Shown piece after piece: positions 18,479 through 27,138 of a DNA stretch of 64,000 bases. Every line of letters starts with the position of its first letter. Positions within the stretch are counted from its first letter, which is position 1. The DNA comes from Mycobacterium shinjukuense. Its GTDB lineage: Bacteria; Actinomycetota; Actinomycetes; Mycobacteriales; Mycobacteriaceae. The position numbers and the translations under genes are program-made. Location of the stretch: NCBI RefSeq assembly GCF_010730055.1, contig NZ_AP022575.1, positions 2,480,001 through 2,544,000 on the forward strand. The letters run 5' to 3'. The notes beneath the pieces are model-generated. The model made no database searches, was not told the origin of the DNA, and saw only the letters and a program-made list of their open reading frames with translations.

Positions 18479-19435
18479 ATGGAACGTGCCTTCCCAATAT
18501 TGTTGATCGGCCTGATGGTGCTGATGGGGATCGAGTTCCTCAGCTACCGCCTGGGCACGGAGCGCGCCCAGCCCCGGGCGGGCTTTTCGGCTCGCGACAC
18601 CGCAGCCAGTTTGTCGGTCTACACCCTCGCCCTCATCACCCGGCCGGTGGGCCAGTTCACCGCGGTGCCGGTCGTGCTGATCGCGGGTGCGCTGACACCG
18701 GTTCACCTGCCCGCGTCGCGGTGGTGGGTGTGGTTGTCGGCACTGGTGCTGACCGACCTGGCCTACTACGTCAAACACCGGATGGCGCATCGCATCCGAC
18801 TGTTCTGGGCCGCCCATAGCGTGCACCACTCCAGCCGGTACTTCAATCTGTCGACGGGGGTACGCACCCCCTGGCTGGTCCCTGGGTGGTTGTTCCTGTC
18901 GTCGGCGGTATATGTGCCGCTGGCGCTGGTCGGGTTCCCCGTCTGGATGATCTTCTCCTGCCATACCATCGTGATCTTCTACCAATTTCCGGTCCACACA
19001 GAGCGCATCGACCGACTGCCCAGGCCGATCGAGTACCTGTTCAACACGCCCTCCCACCATCGCGTGCATCACGGAGCCAACAACCCGTACCTCAACAAAA
19101 ACTATGGGGGCATCCTCATCGTGTGGGACCGGCTCTTCGGCAGCTACGCCGAGGAGCGCGAACCCGTCAGTTTCGGGTTGACAAAGAACATTGACACCCA
19201 CAATCCGATCAAGCTCAACTACCACGAGTTCGTGACGATGCTGGGTGACATTCGCCGGTCACGGACGTGGCGGGCACGCCTCGGCTACCTGCTGGGCCCG
19301 CCGGAATGGGCCGAGGTGGCGCCCGCGTCCGAGTCAACCGACAGCGGCAGTCCCCAGGCGGGTGTGCGCAACGACGAGCACCAGGCAATGGCGAGCCACC
19401 AGATGCTTGGTGGACGGGCCTTTCAGCGCACCTGA
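18479..19435 (+). CDS. Membrane di-iron fatty acid hydroxylase / sterol desaturase family protein
   Basis: A 318-residue multi-pass membrane enzyme of the fatty acid hydroxylase superfamily. Three histidine clusters ligate the di-iron centre: KHRMAH near residue 100, HSVHHSS near 113-117 and SHHRVHHGAN near 196. At least four hydrophobic segments surround them (for example ERAFPILLIGLMVLMGIEFL at the N-terminus and WLFLSSAVYVPLALVGFPVW). The last 50 residues are polar and probably cytosolic. Substrate is unknown (fatty acid, sterol or carotenoid). The 3' end overlaps the convergent plsB2 by 13 bases. H37Rv has IS6110 and other genes here, so this gene is accessory relative to H37Rv. Confidence 0.88.
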   Translation: MERAFPILLIGLMVLMGIEFLSYRLGTERAQPRAGFSARDTAASLSVYTLALITRPVGQFTAVPVVLIAGALTPVHLPASRWWVWLSALVLTDLAYYVKHRMAHRIRLFWAAHSVHHSSRYFNLSTGVRTPWLVPGWLFLSSAVYVPLALVGFPVWMIFSCHTIVIFYQFPVHTERIDRLPRPIEYLFNTPSHHRVHHGANNPYLNKNYGGILIVWDRLFGSYAEEREPVSFGLTKNIDTHNPIKLNYHEFVTMLGDIRRSRTWRARLGYLLGPPEWAEVAPASESTDSGSPQAGVRNDEHQAMASHQMLGGRAFQRT

Positions 19436-21789
19436 GCTTGGTCTTGCGGCCGTAGCCGACGCGCGTTGAACTCACGGGCGAAGAACTGGTTGCGGGCGAT
19501 CTGCTCGACATAATCGAAATCGCGCAGAATATTGCGCAACTCCCGGCGGAAGGCGATCCGGCGTTCGGTGAGATCTGGCGCCGGCGCGATCAGGTTCTGA
19601 TCTTCGGCGACCTGGCGCGCGGTGGCGAACAGCAACGTCGACACGGATTCGCTGCTGCGAACCCGGTTCTGCGCCACATACTGACGGCCAACCCCAAGCG
19701 CCAAGTCGGTGAGTTCCTTGCGGCCGATATGCGCCGGCGCATCCCGCAACACGTCGGCGACGATCTCATAGGCCTCGAAAAACACTCGCAACATCGCATC
19801 CGACATCAACGGTCGCTTGGCGCGCAGCATCGCGTCGATCTGGTCGCCCCCAGCCGCAAGATGGACCTGCCAATCGTGGTGCCACGCCATCTCTTCGGCG
19901 ATGTTGGCCCGAAATGACGCCGAGTCGGCGAAATAGAAATCGAATTTCAGCAGATCGCGCAATCGCATCGCCTGGTCCCAGAACGCGGCCACCCGGTCGC
20001 CGTCGGCGTGCCTGGCGTGCGCGAGCGCAAGTTCGACGATCGAGGTCTCCAGGAACGCGTGAATCACCGAGTTCCGGTAGAACGCCGCGGCGAGCTCATC
20101 GTCGGCAGCTATGTACCACACCGGCTCCCGGCCGCTGTCCACCCGAGTGACCGGGTGGCCGTTGGACAGCGCGTCCACCGCTGACCGCACACCGTCGCGC
20201 GAGCGCAGGCGTAACGCGCTTGTCGATATCGGGGACTGTTTGCGCTCGAGGTAGTCCAGTGAGTCCTGCAACGTGTGGTGCAGCTGGTCGAGCGTCAGCG
20301 CTACCCCACGGGTGGCGAGCAACAACGCAGACACCAGACCGGTCGCCGTCACCGGCGTCGACTGCAATATCCGCCACGCGACTTCAAACGACATCTTCTG
20401 CAGCGCGAGCCGTTTCGCGGCCTGATCATGGACCATCGGACCGTGCGGCGCACCGAGATACTGCCGCATCGAGACCGCTTCGGGGAAGCGGACGTAGATC
20501 TTGCCGTAGTTGCGCTCACCCTGGGCCTTGATGAAGTTGTAGAGCCAGCTGAAGCCCTCGGGTGTTTTCTCGGCACCGCGCGCGTAGGCGGCGTATTCAG
20601 CGATCTCGTGCAGCTGGTCGAAGCAGATCGAAACCCCTTGCAGCAGGATGTCGTCGCAGCGACCTTCCAGATAGGCGTCGGCCACGTAGCTCAGCAGGCC
20701 GAGCTTGGGCGGCAACATCTTGCCGGTGCGCGACCGAGTGCCCTCGATGGACCAACTCAGGTTGAACCGTTTCTCGACGATGTAGCCCACGTACTCTTTG
20801 AGCACGTATTTGTACAGCGGGTCCTCGCCGATATTGCGCCGGATGAAGATCATCCCCGCGCGCCGCATCAGGGGTCCCATCACACCGAATGACAAGTTGA
20901 TGCCACCGAACATGTGCACCGGCGGCAACCGATTGTCCTGCATGGCCACCGGCACCACCGCGCCGTCGATATAGGAGCGGTGGGAGAACAACAGGACTGC
21001 CGGGTGAGATTCCAGGGCGGCGCGCATCGCCGCGACCTGATATTTGTCGTAATCGAATTCGGGGTCAAATCCTCGGCTGATCAACCTGCCGAGCACGGAA
21101 ATCAGGTCAACCGACACCTGGCTCCAGCCGGTGGCGAGTTCGTCGAGCATCTTGCCGGCTTCTTCCACCGTGGCACCCGGTATCTGTTTTAGGCCAGCCC
21201 GAAACCGCGCGGACGCCAACATCTCTGGCTTCACCAGCCGGGGAGACTTGTATTGCGGTCCGAGGATCCGGTACTCGGCGCGGGCCAACGCCAGGATCGC
21301 CCGGCGGGTGACGAATTGGGCGAAATCGCGCTTGTTCTCGCTGATGGTGGTATCGCGCCATAGCTGGCGCAGCTCGGAAACCTTGGCCGACTCGCCGGCC
21401 AACACCCGCGCCCGCCGCGGATCGGTGTGCAGGATTCGACGCTGCTGACGTCGGTTGGGGTGGTAGGGATCCCGGCCGGGCAGTAACCCGGCCACCTTGG
21501 CCACCCTGCCGCGATCCGGCCGCGGCTGCCAGAACACCCGCACCGGCACGATGGAACGGTCGGTGTGGGAGTCGGACTCGAGCTGCTCGACAAGCGCTGT
21601 CAGCGCCAAGGGCGGGGCGTTACGGGGCGGCAGCCGCAAGATGTCGAACTTCGCCGCCGGATGGCGGGCACGCTGCCGGCCCAGCCACGCCATGACCAAT
21701 TCCATTTCGACCGGTGACTCCATCGCAGCCAGCACCAGCGTGTCTTCAGCGGTGAGGACCGCGCTGGTATCGGCCACCGGTTCGGTCAC
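19423..21789 (-). CDS. plsB2: Glycerol-3-phosphate 1-O-acyltransferase
   Basis: A 788-residue membrane-associated acyltransferase that puts the first acyl chain on glycerol-3-phosphate. The acyltransferase motif I HRSYID (HX4D, near residue 268) is followed by GGINLSFGVMGPLMRRAGMI with FIRRN, then SWSIEGTRSRTGKMLPPKLG (EGTRSR block) and a conserved LLQGVSICFDQL. Length equals Rv2482c. The ATG at 21789 overlaps the plsC stop by 4 bases (ATGA), so PlsC and PlsB2 are made from one message in the order of the glycerolipid pathway. No odd features. Confidence 0.96.
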   Translation of the reverse strand: MTEPVADTSAVLTAEDTLVLAAMESPVEMELVMAWLGRQRARHPAAKFDILRLPPRNAPPLALTALVEQLESDSHTDRSIVPVRVFWQPRPDRGRVAKVAGLLPGRDPYHPNRRQQRRILHTDPRRARVLAGESAKVSELRQLWRDTTISENKRDFAQFVTRRAILALARAEYRILGPQYKSPRLVKPEMLASARFRAGLKQIPGATVEEAGKMLDELATGWSQVSVDLISVLGRLISRGFDPEFDYDKYQVAAMRAALESHPAVLLFSHRSYIDGAVVPVAMQDNRLPPVHMFGGINLSFGVMGPLMRRAGMIFIRRNIGEDPLYKYVLKEYVGYIVEKRFNLSWSIEGTRSRTGKMLPPKLGLLSYVADAYLEGRCDDILLQGVSICFDQLHEIAEYAAYARGAEKTPEGFSWLYNFIKAQGERNYGKIYVRFPEAVSMRQYLGAPHGPMVHDQAAKRLALQKMSFEVAWRILQSTPVTATGLVSALLLATRGVALTLDQLHHTLQDSLDYLERKQSPISTSALRLRSRDGVRSAVDALSNGHPVTRVDSGREPVWYIAADDELAAAFYRNSVIHAFLETSIVELALAHARHADGDRVAAFWDQAMRLRDLLKFDFYFADSASFRANIAEEMAWHHDWQVHLAAGGDQIDAMLRAKRPLMSDAMLRVFFEAYEIVADVLRDAPAHIGRKELTDLALGVGRQYVAQNRVRSSESVSTLLFATARQVAEDQNLIAPAPDLTERRIAFRRELRNILRDFDYVEQIARNQFFAREFNARRLRPQDQAQVR

Positions 21790-23564
21790 GGCCGTCCTCG
21801 AGGCCTTGAACTCGACGATTCGTTCTGGACGGTGGGGTCGCAGCTAGGCTGTTGCGCCACAACATCTTTGAGCGCAGCCTTGGACTGGTTGGGCTTTACC
21901 TTTGCCGGGCGTTTCGTGGGCGCCTTGGCCACCGCTTGCCCGCCCTTGGCGGTGGCCGTCTTCGGGGTGGTCTTCCTCGCGGGCGTGGTGGTGGTCCTCC
22001 TCGCGGTGGCCTTGGCCGCCCGGCTTCGTCCGCCCTTCTTGGGCGCCGATTTCTTTGCCCGGTCGTACAGACCGAGATGGGGCAGCTCGTCGACCGGCCA
22101 ATCCGCCAGGGTGTCCAGGTACAGCTGGCGGACCTCGGCGATGCGTTCCGGCAACGTGTCCAGGGTCCAGTCATCGACCGGGATCGGCGGGAACACCGCG
22201 ACGTCGACCGTGCCCGGATTCAACGTGGTGGAGTTCCGCGAGGCGATGATCTCCGCGTTGCGGATCACGATGGGCACGATGGGAATTCCCGCCGCCATGG
22301 CGATCCGGAACGGACCCTTCTTGAACGGCCCGACTTCGGTGGTGTCCAGCCGGGTGCCTTCGGGAGCGATCAAGATGGACAGCCCGTTTCGGGCGCGCTC
22401 TTCGACGGTGTGCAGCGTCTCCACCGCGGCGACCGGATCGTCCCGATCGATGAACACCCCGTCCAGCAACTTGCCCATCGTGCCCATGATCGGGTCGCGT
22501 TCCAGTTCCTTCTTGCCCACGGCGATCCAGTTGTCCTTCACCAGCGCGGCGGCGATGACCGGGTCAACCTGGTTGCGGTGGTTGAAGATAAACACGGCTG
22601 GACGCTGTGCGGTCAGGTTCTCCCGCCCGATGACGTCCAGGCGCACGCCACAGGTCGCCAGCAACAACTGTGACGAGGTCGAGGTAAAGAAATTCACCCC
22701 ACGCCGGCGGCTGCCGGTGAGCAAACCGATCCCCACCGCGCCGGCGGCCACCGGGACCATCGAACCGAAGCCGGCAAGTGTTCGCAGCTGCCGTTGGATG
22801 CCCACGCCGCCGCGGCTGTTGAATTTCAGGATCGGCCAGCCCCGGCGCTTGGCGACGGCGGCCATCTTGCCTTCGGGATTGGTCGGCCGCGGGTTGCCGA
22901 CCAGATACATCAGGGCGACGTCCTCGTCGCCGTCGGCGTAGAAGTAGCTGTCCTTGAGATCGATGTCGTGCTCGGCCGCGAAGCGTTGTACCGCAGCGGC
23001 CTTGCCGGGCCCCCACAAGATCGGCTTTAGCACGCCCCCGGTGAGTATCCCGTCGTCGTTGGTCTCGAACTTGTTGGTGAGCATGTTGTTGATCCCCAGG
23101 AAGCGCGCCACCGGGTTGACCTGGATGGTCAGCGCCGACGAGCTGAGCACCACCGTGTGACCGCGAGCGACGTGAGCCCGCACCAGTTCCCGCATCTCCG
23201 GGTAGATCCGGGACTCGATCCGCTGGGCGAACAGCCGCTCGCCGATCTCCTCCAGGTCGCTCAACAGTCGCCCGGCCAGCGCCGCGGCGGCCTTACCGAT
23301 GAGCTCTTCGAACTCGATACGCCCCAGGGTATGGTTCAGACCCGCCTGAACCATGCTGAGCAACTCCCCCACACCCATGTCGCGTCGCCGCAGTCGCTCC
23401 TGGGTGAGGATGACCGCGGTGAAGCCCGCCACCAACGTTCCATCCAGGTCGAAAAATGCGCCCACGTTCGGCCCTGGTGGGCTGGCCATGATCTCGGCCA
23501 CCGAACCGGGCAACCGCAAATCCCGCGTCTGCCTTCCCTTGCCCGGTTCTTCAGCGACGCTCAC
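21786..23564 (-). CDS. plsC: HAD phosphatase - 1-acylglycerol-3-phosphate acyltransferase fusion
   Basis: A 592-residue two-domain protein. Residues about 35-280 form a HAD (SerB-like) phosphatase domain: FDLDGTLVAGF at 38-48 holds the nucleophile Asp, and YFYADGDEDVALMYLVGNPR the later metal-binding Asp. Residues about 300-500 form the LPLAT domain with FNHRNQVDPV (HX4D) near 326 and LIAPEGTRLD near 400. A lysine/alanine/threonine-rich tail of about 70 residues follows (KKGGRSRAAKATARRTTTTP and repeats). The same fusion is seen in Rv2483c. It suggests acylation and phosphatidic-acid processing on one chain, although the HAD substrate is unproven. Overlaps both neighbours by 4 bases. Confidence 0.95.
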   Translation of the reverse strand: MSVAEEPGKGRQTRDLRLPGSVAEIMASPPGPNVGAFFDLDGTLVAGFTAVILTQERLRRRDMGVGELLSMVQAGLNHTLGRIEFEELIGKAAAALAGRLLSDLEEIGERLFAQRIESRIYPEMRELVRAHVARGHTVVLSSSALTIQVNPVARFLGINNMLTNKFETNDDGILTGGVLKPILWGPGKAAAVQRFAAEHDIDLKDSYFYADGDEDVALMYLVGNPRPTNPEGKMAAVAKRRGWPILKFNSRGGVGIQRQLRTLAGFGSMVPVAAGAVGIGLLTGSRRRGVNFFTSTSSQLLLATCGVRLDVIGRENLTAQRPAVFIFNHRNQVDPVIAAALVKDNWIAVGKKELERDPIMGTMGKLLDGVFIDRDDPVAAVETLHTVEERARNGLSILIAPEGTRLDTTEVGPFKKGPFRIAMAAGIPIVPIVIRNAEIIASRNSTTLNPGTVDVAVFPPIPVDDWTLDTLPERIAEVRQLYLDTLADWPVDELPHLGLYDRAKKSAPKKGGRSRAAKATARRTTTTPARKTTPKTATAKGGQAVAKAPTKRPAKVKPNQSKAALKDVVAQQPSCDPTVQNESSSSRPRGRP

Positions 23565-25039
23565 GAGCCCGACACCGATCGAGGCGATGAAGCCGCCGGG
23601 GCGGCGAACGAGGCCGGCACCGCACGCGGCGCCGGATCACCTGCCAGCGCGAGGATCTCGTCGAAACCCTCGAGCAGGTAACGAGCGAACAGCTCGTCGT
23701 GTCGCACCGATGCCCTGTCGTAGCGCACCGTGATGGTGCACCATCCGCCGCGGGAAATCAGCACCACCATCATCGCCACACCCGGCAAGGGGCCAATGCC
23801 ATACTGCCGCAATATTTTTGCACCGGCGATGTAAGTATCGCCCGGATAGACCGGGACGTTGCTGGCCTGCACATCAGAACCGATCACCGAGCCGCTGATC
23901 CCCTCCAGCACCGCCGTGGGCAAGATGCTCAGCACCGGGGCAAGGGACCCGATGATGTTCATCGCGGGCTCGTCACGGCGCTGCGTCATCTGCGCCCGGA
24001 TCTTTCTCATGCGGTCCACCGGGTCGACCGTGCCCACCGGCGCGGCCAGGTTGACACCGGTGAACCGGTTGCCCCCCGAGCCATCGGCCTCGGCCCGCAC
24101 GTTCACTGGCACCGCCATCGGCAGCGTGCTGATCGGGACGCCGAGTGCTTCATGGTAGCGCCGCAGCGCGCCACACAGCCCCGCCAGGTACGCGTCGTTA
24201 ATCGACCCGCCACCGGCCTTGGCGGCCTTGTGCAGGTCGGACAGCCGGATGTCGATTGCCTCGGTGCGGGTGGTCAGGCTGCGCCGACGCAACAGCGGCG
24301 ACGGTTCGGCGGCGCGGTTGATCACCCGCACGCCCGACATGGCGTAGCCGACGATTCCGGACATCGCGGACACGGGGTCCAACACCGCGCGCCCGGCCAC
24401 CGACACCGCCCCGGACACCGCGCCCAAGACGCCACCGAGTATCGCCATCGGCAGGTGGTTGATGCCCTGCCGCATCAAGTCGTTGGGGGACAGATCCTCC
24501 GGAATCGGTTGCGGGGGCATCGGCCGAGGTGGTGGGTCCCGCTCCAGGTCATAGATCTCGGCGAACATCTCGACACCGCCCACCGCGTCGGTGACGGCGT
24601 GGCTGAGGTGCAGCAGCGTCGCAGCCTTGCCGTCGGCCAGTCCCTCGACCAGGGTGGCCGTCCATAAGGGTCGGGATATGTCCAACGGTGAGGACAGCAT
24701 CACCTCGGCGAGATCGAATACTTCACGCAGGGTGCCGGGTTCGGCGACACGCAGTCGGCGCACATGGAAGTCCAGGTTGAAGTCGGGATCCACCACCCAG
24801 CGCGGCGCCGCCGTCGGCAACGTCGGCACGACGACCTTCTGCCGCAACCGCAACACCCGCCGGGACGCGTTGTCGAATCGAGTCCGGAAACGCTCCCAGT
24901 CGGGTGTGGTGTCCAGGACTTCGAGCGCCATGATCCCCGAACGGGTCCGCGGATTTGCCTCGCCGCGGTGCATCAAATAGTCGACCGGTCCAAGCTCATC
25001 GGACAACCGCGTCGCCTCGACGAACTCAGCCATGGTCAT
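23561..25039 (-). CDS. WS/DGAT-family wax ester synthase/diacylglycerol acyltransferase (Rv2484c homologue)
   Basis: A 492-residue long-chain O-acyltransferase. N-terminal DELGPVDYLMHRGEANPRTR and WVVDPDFNLDFHVRRL are typical of the family. The catalytic HHxxxDG motif is altered to SHAVTDA (in LLHLSHAVTDAVGGVEM, near residue 135): the second His and the Asp are kept, but the first His and final Gly are not. Downstream NDAYLAGLCGALRRYHEALG and the C-terminal SRGGWCTITVRYDRASVRHD match the rest of the fold. As third acyltransferase of the plsB2-plsC cluster it could finish triacylglycerol synthesis, but the changed motif makes activity uncertain. Start is ATG 25039 (or 25033). Confidence 0.92.
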   Translation of the reverse strand: MTMAEFVEATRLSDELGPVDYLMHRGEANPRTRSGIMALEVLDTTPDWERFRTRFDNASRRVLRLRQKVVVPTLPTAAPRWVVDPDFNLDFHVRRLRVAEPGTLREVFDLAEVMLSSPLDISRPLWTATLVEGLADGKAATLLHLSHAVTDAVGGVEMFAEIYDLERDPPPRPMPPQPIPEDLSPNDLMRQGINHLPMAILGGVLGAVSGAVSVAGRAVLDPVSAMSGIVGYAMSGVRVINRAAEPSPLLRRRSLTTRTEAIDIRLSDLHKAAKAGGGSINDAYLAGLCGALRRYHEALGVPISTLPMAVPVNVRAEADGSGGNRFTGVNLAAPVGTVDPVDRMRKIRAQMTQRRDEPAMNIIGSLAPVLSILPTAVLEGISGSVIGSDVQASNVPVYPGDTYIAGAKILRQYGIGPLPGVAMMVVLISRGGWCTITVRYDRASVRHDELFARYLLEGFDEILALAGDPAPRAVPASFAAPAASSPRSVSGS

Positions 25040-25218
25040 GACCCCGTGCAGCGCGCGCCAACCCTGTCACCGCCGATCAAGCCTCCTGCTTCAGACCGCC
25101 AACGCCCACCAGCATGCCAACACAACGCTAGTCCGGTTGACGCGGCGGTGAAAGTGAGAGCCAGCGCAGTGCACCGCTGCCACCGCAGCGGCGACAAAAC
25201 TTTGTGACGCCGGCCGAT

Positions 25219-26484
25219 TCAGCTGGCCGGGGACGCCGACAGCGCCAGCGAATCCAGCAGAAAGGTTGCCCGCCGACCGTAGACGATGCCCAGGAAGTCG
25301 GCGACGGCATTGGCGGCCAGGCGGGATCGGACCGTCGGCGTGATGTCAAATGCGTGATGGGCGTTGGCGAGTTCGGCGTAGGCCACCGTCGGAGCCCCCG
25401 CCTCGCGCAGCGCGGCGCAGAAGGCCCGCGCCTGCGCGCTCGGCGCCATCGGGTCCTTGTCGCCGTGCAGCACGAAGAACGGCGGCGCGTCGCGGTGCAC
25501 ATGCGAAATCGGCGACGCCACCCGGAATCGGTCGGGCTCCTCGGCATACCGGGCCTTCATCACGAACTGCTCGAGGAACGGCAGCATCATCTCGTGCATG
25601 TTCTCGAAATCGGTGAAGTCATAGACGCCGTAGTAGGGCACCGCCGCCTGGACCGTGGTGTCGGCGCCTTCGAACCCGGGCTGGAACTGGGGATCGTTGG
25701 GGGTCAAAGCGGCCAGGGAAGCCAGGTGCGCTCCCGCTGACCCGCCGGTGATCGCGATGAAGTCGGGATCGCCGCCGTAGTCGCAGATGTTCTCGCGGAC
25801 CCAGGCGATCGCCCTCTTCACGTCGATGACGTGCGCCGGGAACTTGGCGCGCGGGCTCTTGCTGTAGTTGATCGAGACACAGATCCAGCCGAGCTCCACC
25901 ATCCGGCTCATCAACGTGTAAGCCTGCGGGCGCTTGCCGTTGACCGCCCACGCCCCGCCCGGAACCTGAATCAACACCGGCGCCCGGCGCCCGGGTGCCA
26001 AATCGGGGCGCCGCCAGATGTCGAGCAGATTCTCGCGACCACCCGGACCGTAGGAGATGTCGGACGTGCGCGCCGCGTACCGGCGGTGGGGCCCGGCCGG
26101 CAGCAGCCCGCCCCGGCGCGCACCCCCGCAGGGATCCCCGGTCGGGTGGCACACCAGGTCGCGGAAGTCTGGCCCAAACGACTCTTCGAGGGCGGCGGTG
26201 AGGGTGCGGTCCGCGCGCTGCGCCGCCCACGTGGTCGCGACCCGGTTGATCACGGGCGGGGATACCCGCGACAACGCCTGCCCGGTCAGGACCTGTGGAT
26301 GAAATTCCGTGGCCAGCCAACCGGCGACCCATCCAACGGCGAATGGTGAGCCACGCAGCAACAGGGCTCCGGCCCGGTAGGTGTCCCTGACATCGGCCGC
26401 CAATTGCGCTCCCTGGTGCAGCGCCTGGGCGCCGACGCGCGAACAGCGCGCTGTCACGCTGGCTATGAACATCACAGAGTCCAC
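25219..26484 (-). CDS. lipQ: Carboxylesterase LipQ, alpha/beta hydrolase (HSL-like)
   Basis: A 421-residue esterase. The oxyanion region reads VLIQVPGGAWAVNGKRPQ (the family usually has HGGG/HGG here), the nucleophile elbow is ITGGSAGAHLASLAAL near residue 247, the acid lies in HGDKDPMAPSAQA and the catalytic His in LANAHHAFD. The N-terminal 110 residues are helical and not part of the core. The start is uncertain: GTG 26484 and ATG 26472 are both possible after GAGGGG. It is the last gene of the plsB2 block and lies 179 bases upstream of the WS/DGAT gene on the same strand; a role in lipid ester turnover fits but is inferred. Confidence 0.92.
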   Translation of the reverse strand: MDSVMFIASVTARCSRVGAQALHQGAQLAADVRDTYRAGALLLRGSPFAVGWVAGWLATEFHPQVLTGQALSRVSPPVINRVATTWAAQRADRTLTAALEESFGPDFRDLVCHPTGDPCGGARRGGLLPAGPHRRYAARTSDISYGPGGRENLLDIWRRPDLAPGRRAPVLIQVPGGAWAVNGKRPQAYTLMSRMVELGWICVSINYSKSPRAKFPAHVIDVKRAIAWVRENICDYGGDPDFIAITGGSAGAHLASLAALTPNDPQFQPGFEGADTTVQAAVPYYGVYDFTDFENMHEMMLPFLEQFVMKARYAEEPDRFRVASPISHVHRDAPPFFVLHGDKDPMAPSAQARAFCAALREAGAPTVAYAELANAHHAFDITPTVRSRLAANAVADFLGIVYGRRATFLLDSLALSASPAS

Positions 26485-26658
26485 CCCTCGACGTCAGGCA
26501 CACGCGTCGTTGCGGTTAACGGCTGATTGCCAGCCGATGTTGTACGTGTGTCGAGGCTCACACAATAACCGATATTCGGCGCAGCGGAAGACCTTTCGCG
26601 CGCGTTGCGTCGCCGCAATCGATCCACAGGCATCGTTAGATAGACTGACCTGCACATT

Positions 26659-26731
26659 GCCTCCGTAGCTCAGGTGGATAGAGCAAGGGCCTTCTAATCC
26701 CTAGGTCGCACGTTCGAGTCGTGCCGGGGGC
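26659..26731 (+). tRNA. tRNA-Arg (anticodon TCT)
   Basis: A full cloverleaf: acceptor GCCTCCG pairs with CGGGGGC, the D arm is GCTC...GAGC, the anticodon loop is CTTCTAA (TCT) closed by GGGC/TCCC-type pairs, and the T arm is GCACG-TTCGAGT-CGTGC. Discriminator A is at 26732, and CCA is not encoded as a full CCA directly after it (ACCCA follows). It reads AGA codons, rare in this genome. It sits between lipQ and vapBC, where H37Rv carries additional genes. Confidence 0.95.
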
Positions 26732-26888
26732 ACCCAACGTGACAGTTGTGATGGGTGTGACGGGTGTGACGTCAACCGGCCGCCGCCGCGGCATGTCGCC
26801 TTTCCGCACAGCATGGCGTGTGGCGAGGGCAGGGCAGGTCCGGCCCGTCAGCACCGCCGGCCGCCGGCAATCCGGGCCCGGTGATGCG

Positions 26889-26906
26889 TTGATGCGGTAG
26901 CATCAA
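26889..26906 (+). promoter_or_regulatory. Palindromic operator over the vapB -10 box
   Basis: TTGATGC-GGTA-GCATCAA is a perfect 7-bp inverted repeat. TAGCAT (26898-26903) inside it fits a mycobacterial -10 element (TAnnnT) placed 7 bases before the vapB GTG, which would give a leaderless transcript. A third GATGC copy lies just upstream (26884). This is the expected arrangement for autorepression by a VapB or VapBC complex. Confidence 0.6.
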
Positions 26907-26910
26907 GATC

Positions 26911-27132
26911 GTGCGAACGACGCTGGACATCGCCGACGATGTCATCGCCGCAGCTCGCGAAATCGCCTTCGCCGAGCGCCGATCACTCGGTGCGGTGATC
27001 TCCGAGCTCGCGCGCCGAGGTCTTACGCCGGGTCGTGTCGAAGCCGACGACGGGCTACCCGTGATCCGCGTGCCGCCCGGGACCCCGCCGATCACACCCG
27101 ACATGGTCCGCCGCGCGCTCGACGAGGACTGA
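26911..27132 (+). CDS. vapB38: VapB-type antitoxin (VapB38-like)
   Basis: A 73-residue antitoxin. The N-terminus RTTLDIADDVIAAAREIAFA, then RRSLGAVISELARRGLTPGR, is a ribbon-helix-helix DNA-binding unit. The C-terminal half (PVIRVPPGTPPITPDMVRRA) is the toxin-binding arm. It starts at GTG 26911, probably from a leaderless transcript, and ends six bases before the toxin start. Position just before bkdC and sequence resemble Rv2493 of M. tuberculosis. Confidence 0.88.
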   Translation: MRTTLDIADDVIAAAREIAFAERRSLGAVISELARRGLTPGRVEADDGLPVIRVPPGTPPITPDMVRRALDED

Positions 27133-27138
27133 CGCCCG

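Noticed and set aside
26659..27132. Integrative element using tRNA-Arg as attachment site
   Set aside because: No duplicate of the tRNA 3' end and no integrase were seen nearby; vapBC alone is not enough.
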